Position numbers and translations under genes: made by a program
In this document: positions 13,934 to 20,745 of the stretch, in pieces
Position numbering within the stretch: the first letter of the stretch is position 1
How the letters are laid out: each line of letters starts with the position of its first letter
The notes under the pieces: model-generated
Seen by the model: the letters and a program-made list of their open reading frames with translations, nothing else
Told to the model about the DNA's origin: nothing
Databases searched by the model: none
DNA from: Jatrophihabitans sp.
GTDB taxonomy: Bacteria > Actinomycetota > Actinomycetes > Mycobacteriales > Jatrophihabitantaceae
Assembly (NCBI GenBank): GCA_004299665.1
Contig: SCQZ01000364.1
Coordinates: 1 to 21,481 of the forward strand
Length of the DNA: 21,481 bases
Reading direction: 5' to 3'

Positions 13934-14323
13934 ATGACATCACGCACGGCGAACTTCTGCCTCGACGCCAACGACCCGCACGCCCAGGCCGCCTGGTGGG
14001 CACAGGTGCTGGACGACTTCGTGCCCGAGGTCGACGACGACCCGTCCGAGGACGAGGCGGGGCTGCGCGGTCCCGGCGGCCGGTGGCTGCTGTTCCTGCG
14101 GGTGCCGGAGTCCAAGACGGTGAAGAACCGCATGCACATGTGCCTGCGACCCGTCGACCGCGGCCGCGACGAGGAGGTCGATCGGCTGCTGGCGCTGGGC
14201 GCCACCGTCGTGAACGACCTGCGCACGCCGGACGGCGGCTGGGCGGTGCTGGCCGACCCGGAGGGCAACGAGTTCTGCGTGCTCACGACACCCGCCGCCG
14301 AGGCGGGCGTCACGCGCGGCTGA
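13934..14323 (+). CDS. VOC-superfamily (glyoxalase-like) protein
   Basis: A 129-residue single-domain protein of the vicinal oxygen chelate fold, of the Glyoxalase_6 type common in actinobacteria. The two beta-alpha-beta halves are seen: NFCLDANDPHAQAAWWAQVL at the N-terminus with W and D typical of this subfamily, LLFLRVPESKTVKNRMHMCL in the middle, and VLADPEGNEFCVL close to the end. The ADPEGNEFC motif holds the Glu usually found as metal ligand in VOC enzymes; H118-type central MHMCL may give another. The substrate is not known, and members range from dioxygenases to resistance proteins. The ATG at 13934 has no Shine-Dalgarno but CACCCT seven bases upstream. The last 14 bases overlap the convergent mazF-like gene. 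Confidence 0.85.
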   Translation: MTSRTANFCLDANDPHAQAAWWAQVLDDFVPEVDDDPSEDEAGLRGPGGRWLLFLRVPESKTVKNRMHMCLRPVDRGRDEEVDRLLALGATVVNDLRTPDGGWAVLADPEGNEFCVLTTPAAEAGVTRG

Positions 14324-14735
14324 CTCGACCGCGCGGGACCCCACGGGGATTTTCGACCTGGCGAGCGGGAGGGTCGTGCACGAAGCCGAGAATCATGGCC
14401 AGGGCGCCTTCGATGGCGTGCATGTCGGCGTCCGTGACGGCGCCGATCCGGCGCACGAGCCGGGAGGCGACCACGGCCCGGACGGCGCGACACACGGCAC
14501 GGCTCGCACGATCGAGTCCCGCGGCCGGATCGATCTCTATACGCAGCGCTGACGGGCTCAGTGAACCGGTCAGCGGGACGACGACGATGAGCTCTTCGGG
14601 TTGGCCGGTGGTGAGCGCATCGGCGGAGACGACGACGGCGGGGCGGGTCTTGCCCGGTTCGCCGGTGCGTCCCGCGCCCAGTGCCACCAGCCAGATCTCG
14701 CCGCGCCGGGGACTGTCAGGCGAGGCCGTCTCCAA
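14310..14735 (-). CDS. mazF: MazF/PemK-family endoribonuclease toxin
   Basis: A 141-residue toxin of the MazF/PemK family, which cuts RNA in the cytoplasm at short sequence motifs when its antitoxin is lost. The family pattern is RRGEIWLVALG, then KTRPAVVVSADAL with the conserved R31, VVVPLTGS with T56 in the position of the family catalytic Thr/Ser, and a C-terminal SRLVRRIGAVTDADMHAIEGAL helix. It is about 25 residues longer than usual; the basic tail (VENPRGVPRGRVSRA) includes the bases overlapping the VOC gene. The rare TTG start at 14735 is supported by GGGAGGA (14741-14747) five bases upstream. The start overlaps the antitoxin gene by 20 bases, so toxin translation is coupled. Confidence 0.88.
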   Translation of the reverse strand: METASPDSPRRGEIWLVALGAGRTGEPGKTRPAVVVSADALTTGQPEELIVVVPLTGSLSPSALRIEIDPAAGLDRASRAVCRAVRAVVASRLVRRIGAVTDADMHAIEGALAMILGFVHDPPARQVENPRGVPRGRVSRA

Positions 14736-14952
14736 GGGTGTCCTCCCAATCCTGCAGTTCGGTTCGCGCCTCCCGGTTACCCGCGTCGATGCGCGACGCT
14801 TCCCGCTCGGAGCGCCAGATCGCCTCGCGCCGGCGCGCCTCGGCGATCCGCCCCACCAACGCCGCGACCGAAATGCCCTCCTCGCGCGCCTGCTCGGCGA
14901 GGATGTCGTGCGTCGTGCGGCTCACCCGGATCGTGCTCGTCTCGGTCGCCAT
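14716..14952 (-). CDS. Ribbon-helix-helix antitoxin partner of the MazF-type toxin
   Basis: A 78-residue protein with an N-terminal ribbon-helix-helix DNA-binding fold (about residues 5-50): TSTIRVSRTTHDILAEQAREEGISVAALVGRI. The C-terminal part is acidic and helical (EREASRIDAGN, ELQDWEDTLGDGLA), as expected for the toxin-binding tail. The partner is identified by position immediately upstream of, and overlapping, the mazF-like gene. RHH antitoxins usually repress their own promoter with the toxin. The ATG at 14952 lies six bases after a TACACT -10 element without any Shine-Dalgarno, suggesting leaderless translation. It is 49 bases downstream of the metE-like gene but has its own promoter. 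Confidence 0.85.
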   Translation of the reverse strand: MATETSTIRVSRTTHDILAEQAREEGISVAALVGRIAEARRREAIWRSEREASRIDAGNREARTELQDWEDTLGDGLA

Positions 14953-14958
14953 GTCGAC

Positions 14959-14964
14959 AGTGTA
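14959..14964 (-). promoter_or_regulatory. -10 element of the toxin-antitoxin operon (leaderless)
   Basis: TACACT on the minus strand ends six bases before the antitoxin ATG. Just upstream, a GGCGC..ATAC sequence occurs twice about 13 bases apart (14963-14985), a direct repeat that could be the operator of the ribbon-helix-helix antitoxin. No clear -35. Confidence 0.5.
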
Positions 14965-15001
14965 TAGCGCCGTATCAAGGCGCCAGACTCGGCACGGTGA
15001 T

Positions 15002-15997
15002 TCAGCGGCTCTCGTCGGCGAGCCAGCGGCCGGTGTCGCGCACCACCGTCAGGGCGCGGCGGGCGTACCGCGGGGAGGCGCCGGCCAGGCCGCAGGCCGG
15101 GGTGGGGACGAGGACGTCGGCCGCCTGCTGCAGCGGGAAGCCGAGCGCGGACCACAGCTCCTGGATGACGCTCCGGGACAGGTCGAGACTGATCGGGGCG
15201 TCGATGGCGGGCACGGTGCCCAGCCACAGCGCCGTGCCGGCATCGACAGCCTCGCCCAGCGCGTCGTAGCTCGCCGCGGTGAGCAGCGACGCGTCGAGGG
15301 ACACGGCGTCCGCCCCGGCGTCGCGCAGCAGGGCCACCGGCACCTCCGGCGCGCAGCAGTGGACGACCCGGTGGCCCGCGACCTCCAGCACGGGGCGCAG
15401 CATCCGGGTCACGGTCTCGGCCCCGACCGCACGTACGGTGCCGTACCCGGAGGGCGTCGGGATGCGGCCGGCCAGCACCGCCGGCAGCGACGGCTCGTCG
15501 ACCTGCAGCACGAAGGTCGCGCCGGGCACGCGGCGGGCCAGGTCCGCCAGGTGCAGGCGCAACCCCTCGGTGAGCGAGGCGCTCAGGTCACGCACGGCCC
15601 CGGGGTCGCTGACGACCGTGTGCCCGGAGGCGAGTTCGATGCCCGCCGCGAGCGTCCACGGGCCCGCGGCCTGGACCTTCAGCACGCCGGCGTAGCCGGC
15701 CGCCTCGGCCTGCAGCACGTCGAGGTCGCGCTCGAGCAGGTCCCGGGCGCGGCGCAGGTCCCGCCCCGGCCGGCCGGTGAGGGTCCAGCGGGTCGCGGCC
15801 AGCTCCACCGGCAGGTCGACCAGCAGCGCCGCACCGCGGCCGACCATCGACGCCCCGGGTCCGCGTGCCGGCAGTTCGGGCAGGTGCGGCAGGTCCGGCA
15901 ACTCGCCGAACACCAGGCGCACGGCCTCGCCGGCGTCGGTGCCGGGCAGCGAGCCGATACCGGTCGCCGCTCCGGCCGGCCAGGCGGGTTCGCTCAT
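15002..15997 (-). CDS. MetE-like (core) methionine synthase family protein
   Basis: A 331-residue protein with the C-terminal catalytic barrel of cobalamin-independent methionine synthase, without the N-terminal folate-binding half of MetE. The zinc site is recognisable: H213 and C215 (VVHCCAPEVP) and C302 (TPACGLAGASPRYA). In E. coli MetE the fourth ligand is Glu; here D235 (VSLDAS) is the likely equivalent. IGSLPGTD at the N-terminus and VDEPSL (about 167-171) are also family features. It is like M. tuberculosis Rv3015c and short archaeal MetE proteins; the methyl donor is not known, so the activity is inferred. The ATG at 15997 overlaps the mnmA stop in an ATGA junction. It is last in iscS-mnmA-metE-like. 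Confidence 0.82.
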   Translation of the reverse strand: MSEPAWPAGAATGIGSLPGTDAGEAVRLVFGELPDLPHLPELPARGPGASMVGRGAALLVDLPVELAATRWTLTGRPGRDLRRARDLLERDLDVLQAEAAGYAGVLKVQAAGPWTLAAGIELASGHTVVSDPGAVRDLSASLTEGLRLHLADLARRVPGATFVLQVDEPSLPAVLAGRIPTPSGYGTVRAVGAETVTRMLRPVLEVAGHRVVHCCAPEVPVALLRDAGADAVSLDASLLTAASYDALGEAVDAGTALWLGTVPAIDAPISLDLSRSVIQELWSALGFPLQQAADVLVPTPACGLAGASPRYARRALTVVRDTGRWLADESR

Positions 15998-17058
15998 GCC
16001 GCGCGGGTGATGGTCGCCGAGCCGAGCACCGCGTCGCCGTCGTAGAGCACGATCGCCTGCCCGGCCGCGACCCCGCGCTGGGGCACGTCCAGGCTCGCGG
16101 TGACCCGGTCCCCCGATGCGACGACGACGGCCGGGCTGACCATGCCGTGTGCGCGCAGTTGCACCGAGCAGGACGAGGCCGCGGCCGGCGGCGGGCAACC
16201 GGTCCAGACGGCGCGGTCCGCGTCCACGGTCCGGACCTCGAGCAGCTGTCCCGGGCCGACGACGACGGTGTTGGTCCGCGGCAGCACCGACAGCACGTAG
16301 CGCGGCCTGCCGTCGGCGGCCGGGACCCGCAGGTCCAGGCCACGCCGCTGGCCCACGGTGTAGGTGTACGCGCCGTCGTGCGTGCCGAGCGTCGCTCCGC
16401 TCTCGGCATCGACGATCGGCCCCGGCCGCGCGCCGAGCCGGCCGGCGAGGAAGCCGCGGGTGTCCCCGTCGGCGATGAAGCAGATGTCGTGCGAGTCCGG
16501 CTTGTCGGCGACGGCCAGCCCCCGATCGGCGGCCTCGGCCCGCACCTGGCGCTTGGTGGAGTCACCCAGCGGGAACACCGCCCGCCCGAGCTGCTCGGCG
16601 GTCAGCACGGCGAGTACGTACGACTGGTCCTTCGCCGCGTCGACGGAGCGATGCAGCCGCCCGTCCACGACCCGCGCGTGGTGCCCGGTGACGACGCCGT
16701 CGAACCCGAGAGCGACCGCGCGGTCCAGCACCGCCGCAAACTTGATCTTCTCGTTGCACCGCAGGCACGGGTTGGGGGTGCGGCCCGCCGCGTACTCGCT
16801 GACGAAATCCTCGATCACCTCGGCGCGGAACCGCTCGGCCAGATCCCAGACGTAGAACGGTATCCCGATCACGTCCGCGGCGCGGCGCGCGTCGTGCGCG
16901 TCCTCGATGGTGCAACACCCGCGCGCTCCGTGTCGCAGCGTCTGCGGCGCCGCGGACAGCGCCAGGTGGATGCCGGTGACCTCGTGCCCGGCGTCCGCCG
17001 CCCGGGCGGCGGCCACGGCGGAGTCGACCCCGCCGCTCATTGCGGCGATCAGCCTCAT
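15994..17058 (-). CDS. mnmA: tRNA-specific 2-thiouridylase
   Basis: MnmA activates U34 of tRNA-Lys, -Glu and -Gln with ATP and inserts sulfur to make 2-thiouridine, using sulfur that comes from IscS. The 354 residues are the expected size. The PP-loop SGGVDS is at 8-13. The catalytic cysteines are C98 (NPCLRC, with C101 two later) and C193 (SHDICFI), spaced as in other MnmA proteins. TVGQRRGL and the C-terminal barrel follow. The ATG at 17058 is seven bases from the iscS stop, with no clear Shine-Dalgarno. Its direct adjacency to iscS makes a sulfur-relay operon very likely, and the 3' end overlaps the metE-like gene by four bases. Confidence 0.96.
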   Translation of the reverse strand: MRLIAAMSGGVDSAVAAARAADAGHEVTGIHLALSAAPQTLRHGARGCCTIEDAHDARRAADVIGIPFYVWDLAERFRAEVIEDFVSEYAAGRTPNPCLRCNEKIKFAAVLDRAVALGFDGVVTGHHARVVDGRLHRSVDAAKDQSYVLAVLTAEQLGRAVFPLGDSTKRQVRAEAADRGLAVADKPDSHDICFIADGDTRGFLAGRLGARPGPIVDAESGATLGTHDGAYTYTVGQRRGLDLRVPAADGRPRYVLSVLPRTNTVVVGPGQLLEVRTVDADRAVWTGCPPPAAASSCSVQLRAHGMVSPAVVVASGDRVTASLDVPQRGVAAGQAIVLYDGDAVLGSATITRAA

Positions 17059-17065
17059 CGCGGCG

Positions 17066-18244
17066 TCACGCCGGCCCGACGGCGCCCGTGCCGGCCCGCT
17101 GCGCCCGCTCGACGGCGGGGCCGATCGCGGCCACCGCCGCCTGCACGTCCTGCGTCGTCGAGGTGTGCCCGAGCGAGAAGCGCAGCGAGCCCCGCGCCAT
17201 CGCCGGGCTCGCGCCCATCGCCAGCAGGACGTGCGAGGGCTGCGCCACCCCGGCCGAGCAGGCCGAGCCGGTCGAACACTCGACGCCCCGCGCGTCCAGC
17301 AGCATCAGCAGCGAGTCGCCCTCGCACCCGGGGAAGCCCAGGTGCGCGATACCGGGCAGGCGGTCGGTCGGGTGCCCGTTGACGACGGTCCCGGGGGCGG
17401 CCGCGAGCACGCCCGCCACCAGCTGGTCGCGCAGTGCCGCGATGCGCGGCGACTGCTCGGCCCGGCGCCCCGTCGTCACCTCCGCCGCGGTGGCAAGGCC
17501 GACGATGCCGGGCACGTCCAGGGTCCCGGACCGGACGTCGCGCTCCTGCCCGCCGCCGTGCAGCAGCGGCACGCATGCGGCGTCGCGGCGCAGCAGCAGC
17601 GCACCCGCACCGCACGGCCCCCCGAGCTTGTGGCCGGTCAGCGTCAGCGCATCGGCGCCCGAGGCGGCGAAGTCGACCTCGAGTGCGCCGACGGCCTGCA
17701 CCGCGTCGGTGTGCAGCGGCACGCCGTACCGCCGTGCGAGCGCTGCCAGCTCGGCGACCGGCTGCACCGTGCCGACCTCGTTGTTCGCCCACATCACGCT
17801 CACGAGCGCGACGCTGTCGGGATCGCGCGCGAGGGCCGCGGCCAGCGACCCGGGGTCGACGCGTCCGGTGGCGTCCACCGGCAGCCAGCAGACCTCGGCG
17901 CCCTCATGCGCGCAGAGCCAGTCCACCGTGTCGAGGACGGCGTGGTGCTCGACGGAGCTGGCCAGGATGCGGCGGCGGCGCGGGTCGGCGGAGCGGCGGG
18001 CCCAGTAGATGCCCTTGAGCGCGAGGTTGTCCGCCTCCGTGCCGCCACTGGTGAAGATCACCTCGGACGGGCGCGCCCCGACCGCGGCCGCGAGCTGCTC
18101 GCGGGCCTCCTCCACCCGCCGGCGGGCCCGCCGCCCGGCGCCGTGCAACGACGACGGATTGCCCAGCTCGCCGAGCGCCGTCGTCATCGCGGCAACGGCC
18201 TCCGGCAGCACGGGCGTGGTCGCCGCATGATCGAGGTAGGGCAT
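17066..18244 (-). CDS. iscS: Cysteine desulfurase (IscS/NifS family)
   Basis: A PLP enzyme that removes sulfur from cysteine as a protein-bound persulfide for Fe-S clusters and tRNA thiolation. The 392-residue protein starts with YLDHAATTP. The PLP lysine is K206 in TLTGHKLGGP, and the persulfide cysteine is C329 in STGSACSAG. HTDAVQAVG and EVIFTSGGTEADN are also typical. It is first in an operon with mnmA, for which it is the expected sulfur donor; no iscU or sufU lies beside it. The ATG at 18244 has GGAG five bases upstream and TAAGCT nine bases upstream, so the leader is very short. It is divergent from the DUF2157 gene. Confidence 0.95.
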   Translation of the reverse strand: MPYLDHAATTPVLPEAVAAMTTALGELGNPSSLHGAGRRARRRVEEAREQLAAAVGARPSEVIFTSGGTEADNLALKGIYWARRSADPRRRRILASSVEHHAVLDTVDWLCAHEGAEVCWLPVDATGRVDPGSLAAALARDPDSVALVSVMWANNEVGTVQPVAELAALARRYGVPLHTDAVQAVGALEVDFAASGADALTLTGHKLGGPCGAGALLLRRDAACVPLLHGGGQERDVRSGTLDVPGIVGLATAAEVTTGRRAEQSPRIAALRDQLVAGVLAAAPGTVVNGHPTDRLPGIAHLGFPGCEGDSLLMLLDARGVECSTGSACSAGVAQPSHVLLAMGASPAMARGSLRFSLGHTSTTQDVQAAVAAIGPAVERAQRAGTGAVGPA

Positions 18245-18358
18245 CGTCGCTCCAGCTTACGGACCGGGGAGGGCGCGCCGGCGCCTCGGGACGTTGGACC
18301 CGCCGGGCCGGGACCGGCGACGGTTCCGGACCGGACGGTGCCGCGATTGAGTTCCACC
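18245..18358. promoter_or_regulatory. Divergent gap between iscS and the DUF2157 gene
   Basis: This 114-bp region should hold both promoters. On the minus side TAAGCT (18254-18259) is a candidate -10 for iscS. On the plus side only TTGAGT (18347-18352), six bases before the ATG, is a weak candidate. Several GGACCGG/CCGGACC-like pieces occur at about 18297-18340 but form no convincing operator. Confidence 0.3.
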
Positions 18359-19411
18359 ATGACCGCGCCGCGGGGGCTCGGACCGCTCGCCGAGCTGCAC
18401 GAGCAGCTCGGCCGCTGGCAGGCCGCCGGGCTGATCACCCACGAGCAGGCGCTGGGCATCCTGGCTGCCGAGCGGCAGCGGGCCCCGGCGCGTCACGGCC
18501 CGCCGGTCGGTGAGGCCCTCGGCTACGCCGGCGCGGCCCTCATCGCGGCGGCCGTCGCCTTGATCGTCGGCCCGCACTGGAGCGAACTCGCCGCCGGTCT
18601 CCGGGTCGGCCTGCTCGCGGGCGGGGTGCTCGCCTCGCTCGTCGCCGGGGTGCTCGTGCCGGCGGCAGCCGGGGCGGCCGCCCGCCGGGTGCGGGCGGTG
18701 CTGTGGGCGCTGTCCGCCGGGTTCCTGGTCGCCTCCGTCGGCGTCGCGCTCACCTCGCTCGCCGGGTGGCGCGACGGGACGGCGGCACTGGCCGGGACGG
18801 CCCTCGCCGTTGCGTACGCGGGCACGCTGTGGTGGCTCAGCCGCCGGTCGCCGCTGCACGTCGCGACGTTCGCCGCCTGGGTTGCCACCGCGACACTGCT
18901 GGGCGACCGGATCGGCGACGGCCGCACCACGGCGCTGCTCGCCTGGGCAGCCGGCCTCGCCTGGTGCGGTCTCGCGACACTGCGGTGGTTGCCGCCACGC
19001 CGCCTCGGCACGGCGCTCGGCGCGGCCGCGGCGCTGCTCGCCACCCAGGGCGTGCTGGGGGTCGGCTGGGGCGACGCGCTCGGCCTCGCCACGGTCGCCG
19101 GCGTCCTGTCGGCGGCGGTCGCTCTGCGCAGCATCGACGCTCTGCTGATCGGCGCCGTCGGCGCGTTCCTGGTCGTTCCGCGCGTGGCGAACCGGCTGCT
19201 CGGCGGCGCGGTCGGCGCGGGTATCGCGCTGCTGGCCGTGGGGGTCGTGCTGGTGGCCGCGGCCGTACTCGTGCTGCGGGGACGGCGCACCGGCCGCCAC
19301 GCTGCCACGCCGCCGCACGTCAGCGACCCGGCGGTGCCGGCGCACGGAGCCGACCGGCCGCCGTCGAACCCAGCACCGCCAGTGCCGCCATCCCCAGCGC
19401 GAGGATCGTGA
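18359..19411 (+). CDS. DUF2157-type polytopic membrane protein
   Basis: A 350-residue membrane protein. The soluble N-terminus (about 1-50) has the DUF2157 pattern LGRWQAAGLITHEQALGILAAE. It is followed by eight to ten predicted membrane segments, from about residue 55 to 305, rich in Ala, Gly and Leu. No enzymatic motif is visible and the family's function is unknown. The last about 35 residues (ATPPHVSDPAVPAHG and PPVPPSPARGS) are proline-rich and hydrophilic. This tail is encoded opposite the end of the MFS gene, a 92-base convergent overlap. The ATG at 18359 is the only start that fits the N-terminal domain. The longer upstream frame on this strand is a shadow of iscS and mnmA. Confidence 0.8.
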   Translation: MTAPRGLGPLAELHEQLGRWQAAGLITHEQALGILAAERQRAPARHGPPVGEALGYAGAALIAAAVALIVGPHWSELAAGLRVGLLAGGVLASLVAGVLVPAAAGAAARRVRAVLWALSAGFLVASVGVALTSLAGWRDGTAALAGTALAVAYAGTLWWLSRRSPLHVATFAAWVATATLLGDRIGDGRTTALLAWAAGLAWCGLATLRWLPPRRLGTALGAAAALLATQGVLGVGWGDALGLATVAGVLSAAVALRSIDALLIGAVGAFLVVPRVANRLLGGAVGAGIALLAVGVVLVAAAVLVLRGRRTGRHAATPPHVSDPAVPAHGADRPPSNPAPPVPPSPARGS

Positions 19412-20708
19412 AGGCCGCGGTGTACCCGATCGCGACGCGCGCGGCGGCCGCGACCAGGACACCGGCGAGCCCGGTCGTGAACGCGCTGCCGGTGGCATCG
19501 GCCAGTTGCAGCGCCGCGGAGTCCGAGCCGCGGTCCCGGTCGTTGGTGTACTTCAGCAGCAGCACGCTGACGGTCGACAGGGCCAGGCCGGCGCCGAATC
19601 CGGCGATCCCCCACGCCGGGTACATCAGCCACCCGGGTGCACCCGGGTGCACCGCGACCGCGACGAGCATCACGGCAAGGGCGATCAGTGCCATCCCGTA
19701 CCGGACCAGGCGGACGCGGTGGCGGTCCTCGTCCCCGCGCGGCGGGCGACCCTGGACGTAGGAGCCGATCGCCCACGTCACCCCGGAACAGGCCAGCGGC
19801 AACCCCGCCTCGGTCGCGCCGAACCCGTGCTGGACGGTGAGCGCGAGGGGGATCACCGACTCGACGCCGAAGAACGCGCCCGCCAGCAGCCCGCGCATCG
19901 CGATCGGCGCCGGGGTGCCGCGCCGCAGCGTGAACGTTCCGGCCGGCAGCAGCGTGCGCAGCCCCCAGAGCAGGGCGGCCAGCCCCACCACCGCGAGCGC
20001 GATCGAGGGCAGACCCAGGTGCTGGCCCGCCCGTTCCAGCGCCACGATGCCGGCGGCCACGGCGATCGCGTGCACGATGCGGCCGGGCCGGGCCAGCGCG
20101 GTGGCGCGCCTGCCGTGCGGGGCCAGCCCCCGCAGCGTCGGCACCATGAGGATCGACCCGAGCACGACGAACGGCAGCAGCCCCAGGAACACCCACCGCC
20201 ACGACAGGTGCTGGGTGACCGCGCCGGACAGCAGCGGCCCGACCAGCGACGGTACGACCCACGCGGAGGAGATCGCCGCGAACAGCCGCGGCCGCACCTC
20301 GTCGGCGTAGCACTCGCCGATCACGACGTAGCACGCGGTGATCAGCAGCCCGCTGCCCAGACCCTGCACCACCCGGCCGGCGATCAGCTGCGGCATCCAG
20401 GTGGCCGTCCCCGCCAGGGCCAGCCCCGCCGCGAACGCGACCAGGCCGACGGCCAGCGGCAGGCGCGGGCCCGCGCTGTCACTGATCTGTCCGGCCAGCA
20501 CCATCCCGACCACGCTGGCCACCAGGAAGCCGCTGAAGGCCCACCCGTAGGCGGCGATGCCGTGCAGGTCGCGCGCGGCGGTCGGCAGCGCGGCGGACAC
20601 CGCCATCGCCTCGAAGGCGATGATCGTGATGAGGATCAGGATGCCCGTGCTGGTGCCACGAAGCGCCCCCCGGAACAGTCCGGGGGGCGCTTCGACGACG
20701 GCGGTCAC
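19320..20708 (-). CDS. Major facilitator superfamily transporter
   Basis: A 462-residue multi-pass transporter. The first membrane helix (GILILITIIAFEAMAVSAALP) is followed by the MFS motif-A loop GQISDSAGPRLPL between helices 2 and 3, then GRVVQGLGSGLL in helix 4. About 12 to 14 helices are predicted; the layout resembles DHA2-type drug/proton antiporters. The substrate cannot be deduced. The GTG at 20708 is preferred to the TTG at 20720; no other start precedes helix 1. A perfect 16-bp hairpin lies within codons 6-17, just after the start. The gene is 37 bases downstream of etfA on the same strand. The C-terminus overlaps the DUF2157 gene by 92 bases. Confidence 0.88.
   Translation of the reverse strand: MTAVVEAPPGLFRGALRGTSTGILILITIIAFEAMAVSAALPTAARDLHGIAAYGWAFSGFLVASVVGMVLAGQISDSAGPRLPLAVGLVAFAAGLALAGTATWMPQLIAGRVVQGLGSGLLITACYVVIGECYADEVRPRLFAAISSAWVVPSLVGPLLSGAVTQHLSWRWVFLGLLPFVVLGSILMVPTLRGLAPHGRRATALARPGRIVHAIAVAAGIVALERAGQHLGLPSIALAVVGLAALLWGLRTLLPAGTFTLRRGTPAPIAMRGLLAGAFFGVESVIPLALTVQHGFGATEAGLPLACSGVTWAIGSYVQGRPPRGDEDRHRVRLVRYGMALIALAVMLVAVAVHPGAPGWLMYPAWGIAGFGAGLALSTVSVLLLKYTNDRDRGSDSAALQLADATGSAFTTGLAGVLVAAAARVAIGYTAAFTILALGMAALAVLGSTAAGRLRAPAPPGR
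19630..19653. repeat. Tandem palindromic 10-mer inside the MFS gene
   Basis: CACCCGGGTG, itself a perfect palindrome, occurs twice in tandem (19630-19639, 19640-19649) and a further CACC follows. It encodes VHPGAPGW in the MFS protein. Probably a local duplication. Confidence 0.6.
20659..20694 (-). terminator. Perfect 16-bp GC-rich hairpin at the start of the MFS gene
   Basis: Arms 20659-20674 and 20679-20694 are exact reverse complements with a 4-base loop (20675-20678). The hairpin starts 51 bases past the etfA stop and 11 bases after the MFS GTG, so it is inside coding sequence. It could terminate or attenuate etfA transcription, or control MFS translation. No U-tract. Confidence 0.6.
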
Positions 20709-20745
20709 GACGGGGTTCAACGCGCGGCGGCGGCGCGCTATTCCG

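Noticed and set aside
15998..16198. N-terminal extension of the metE-like gene into mnmA
   Set aside because: The ATGA junction with mnmA and family homology both place the start at 15997.
18257..19498. 413-residue minus-strand frame opposite the DUF2157 gene
   Set aside because: Low-complexity shadow; the DUF2157 frame has clear membrane helices and family N-terminus.
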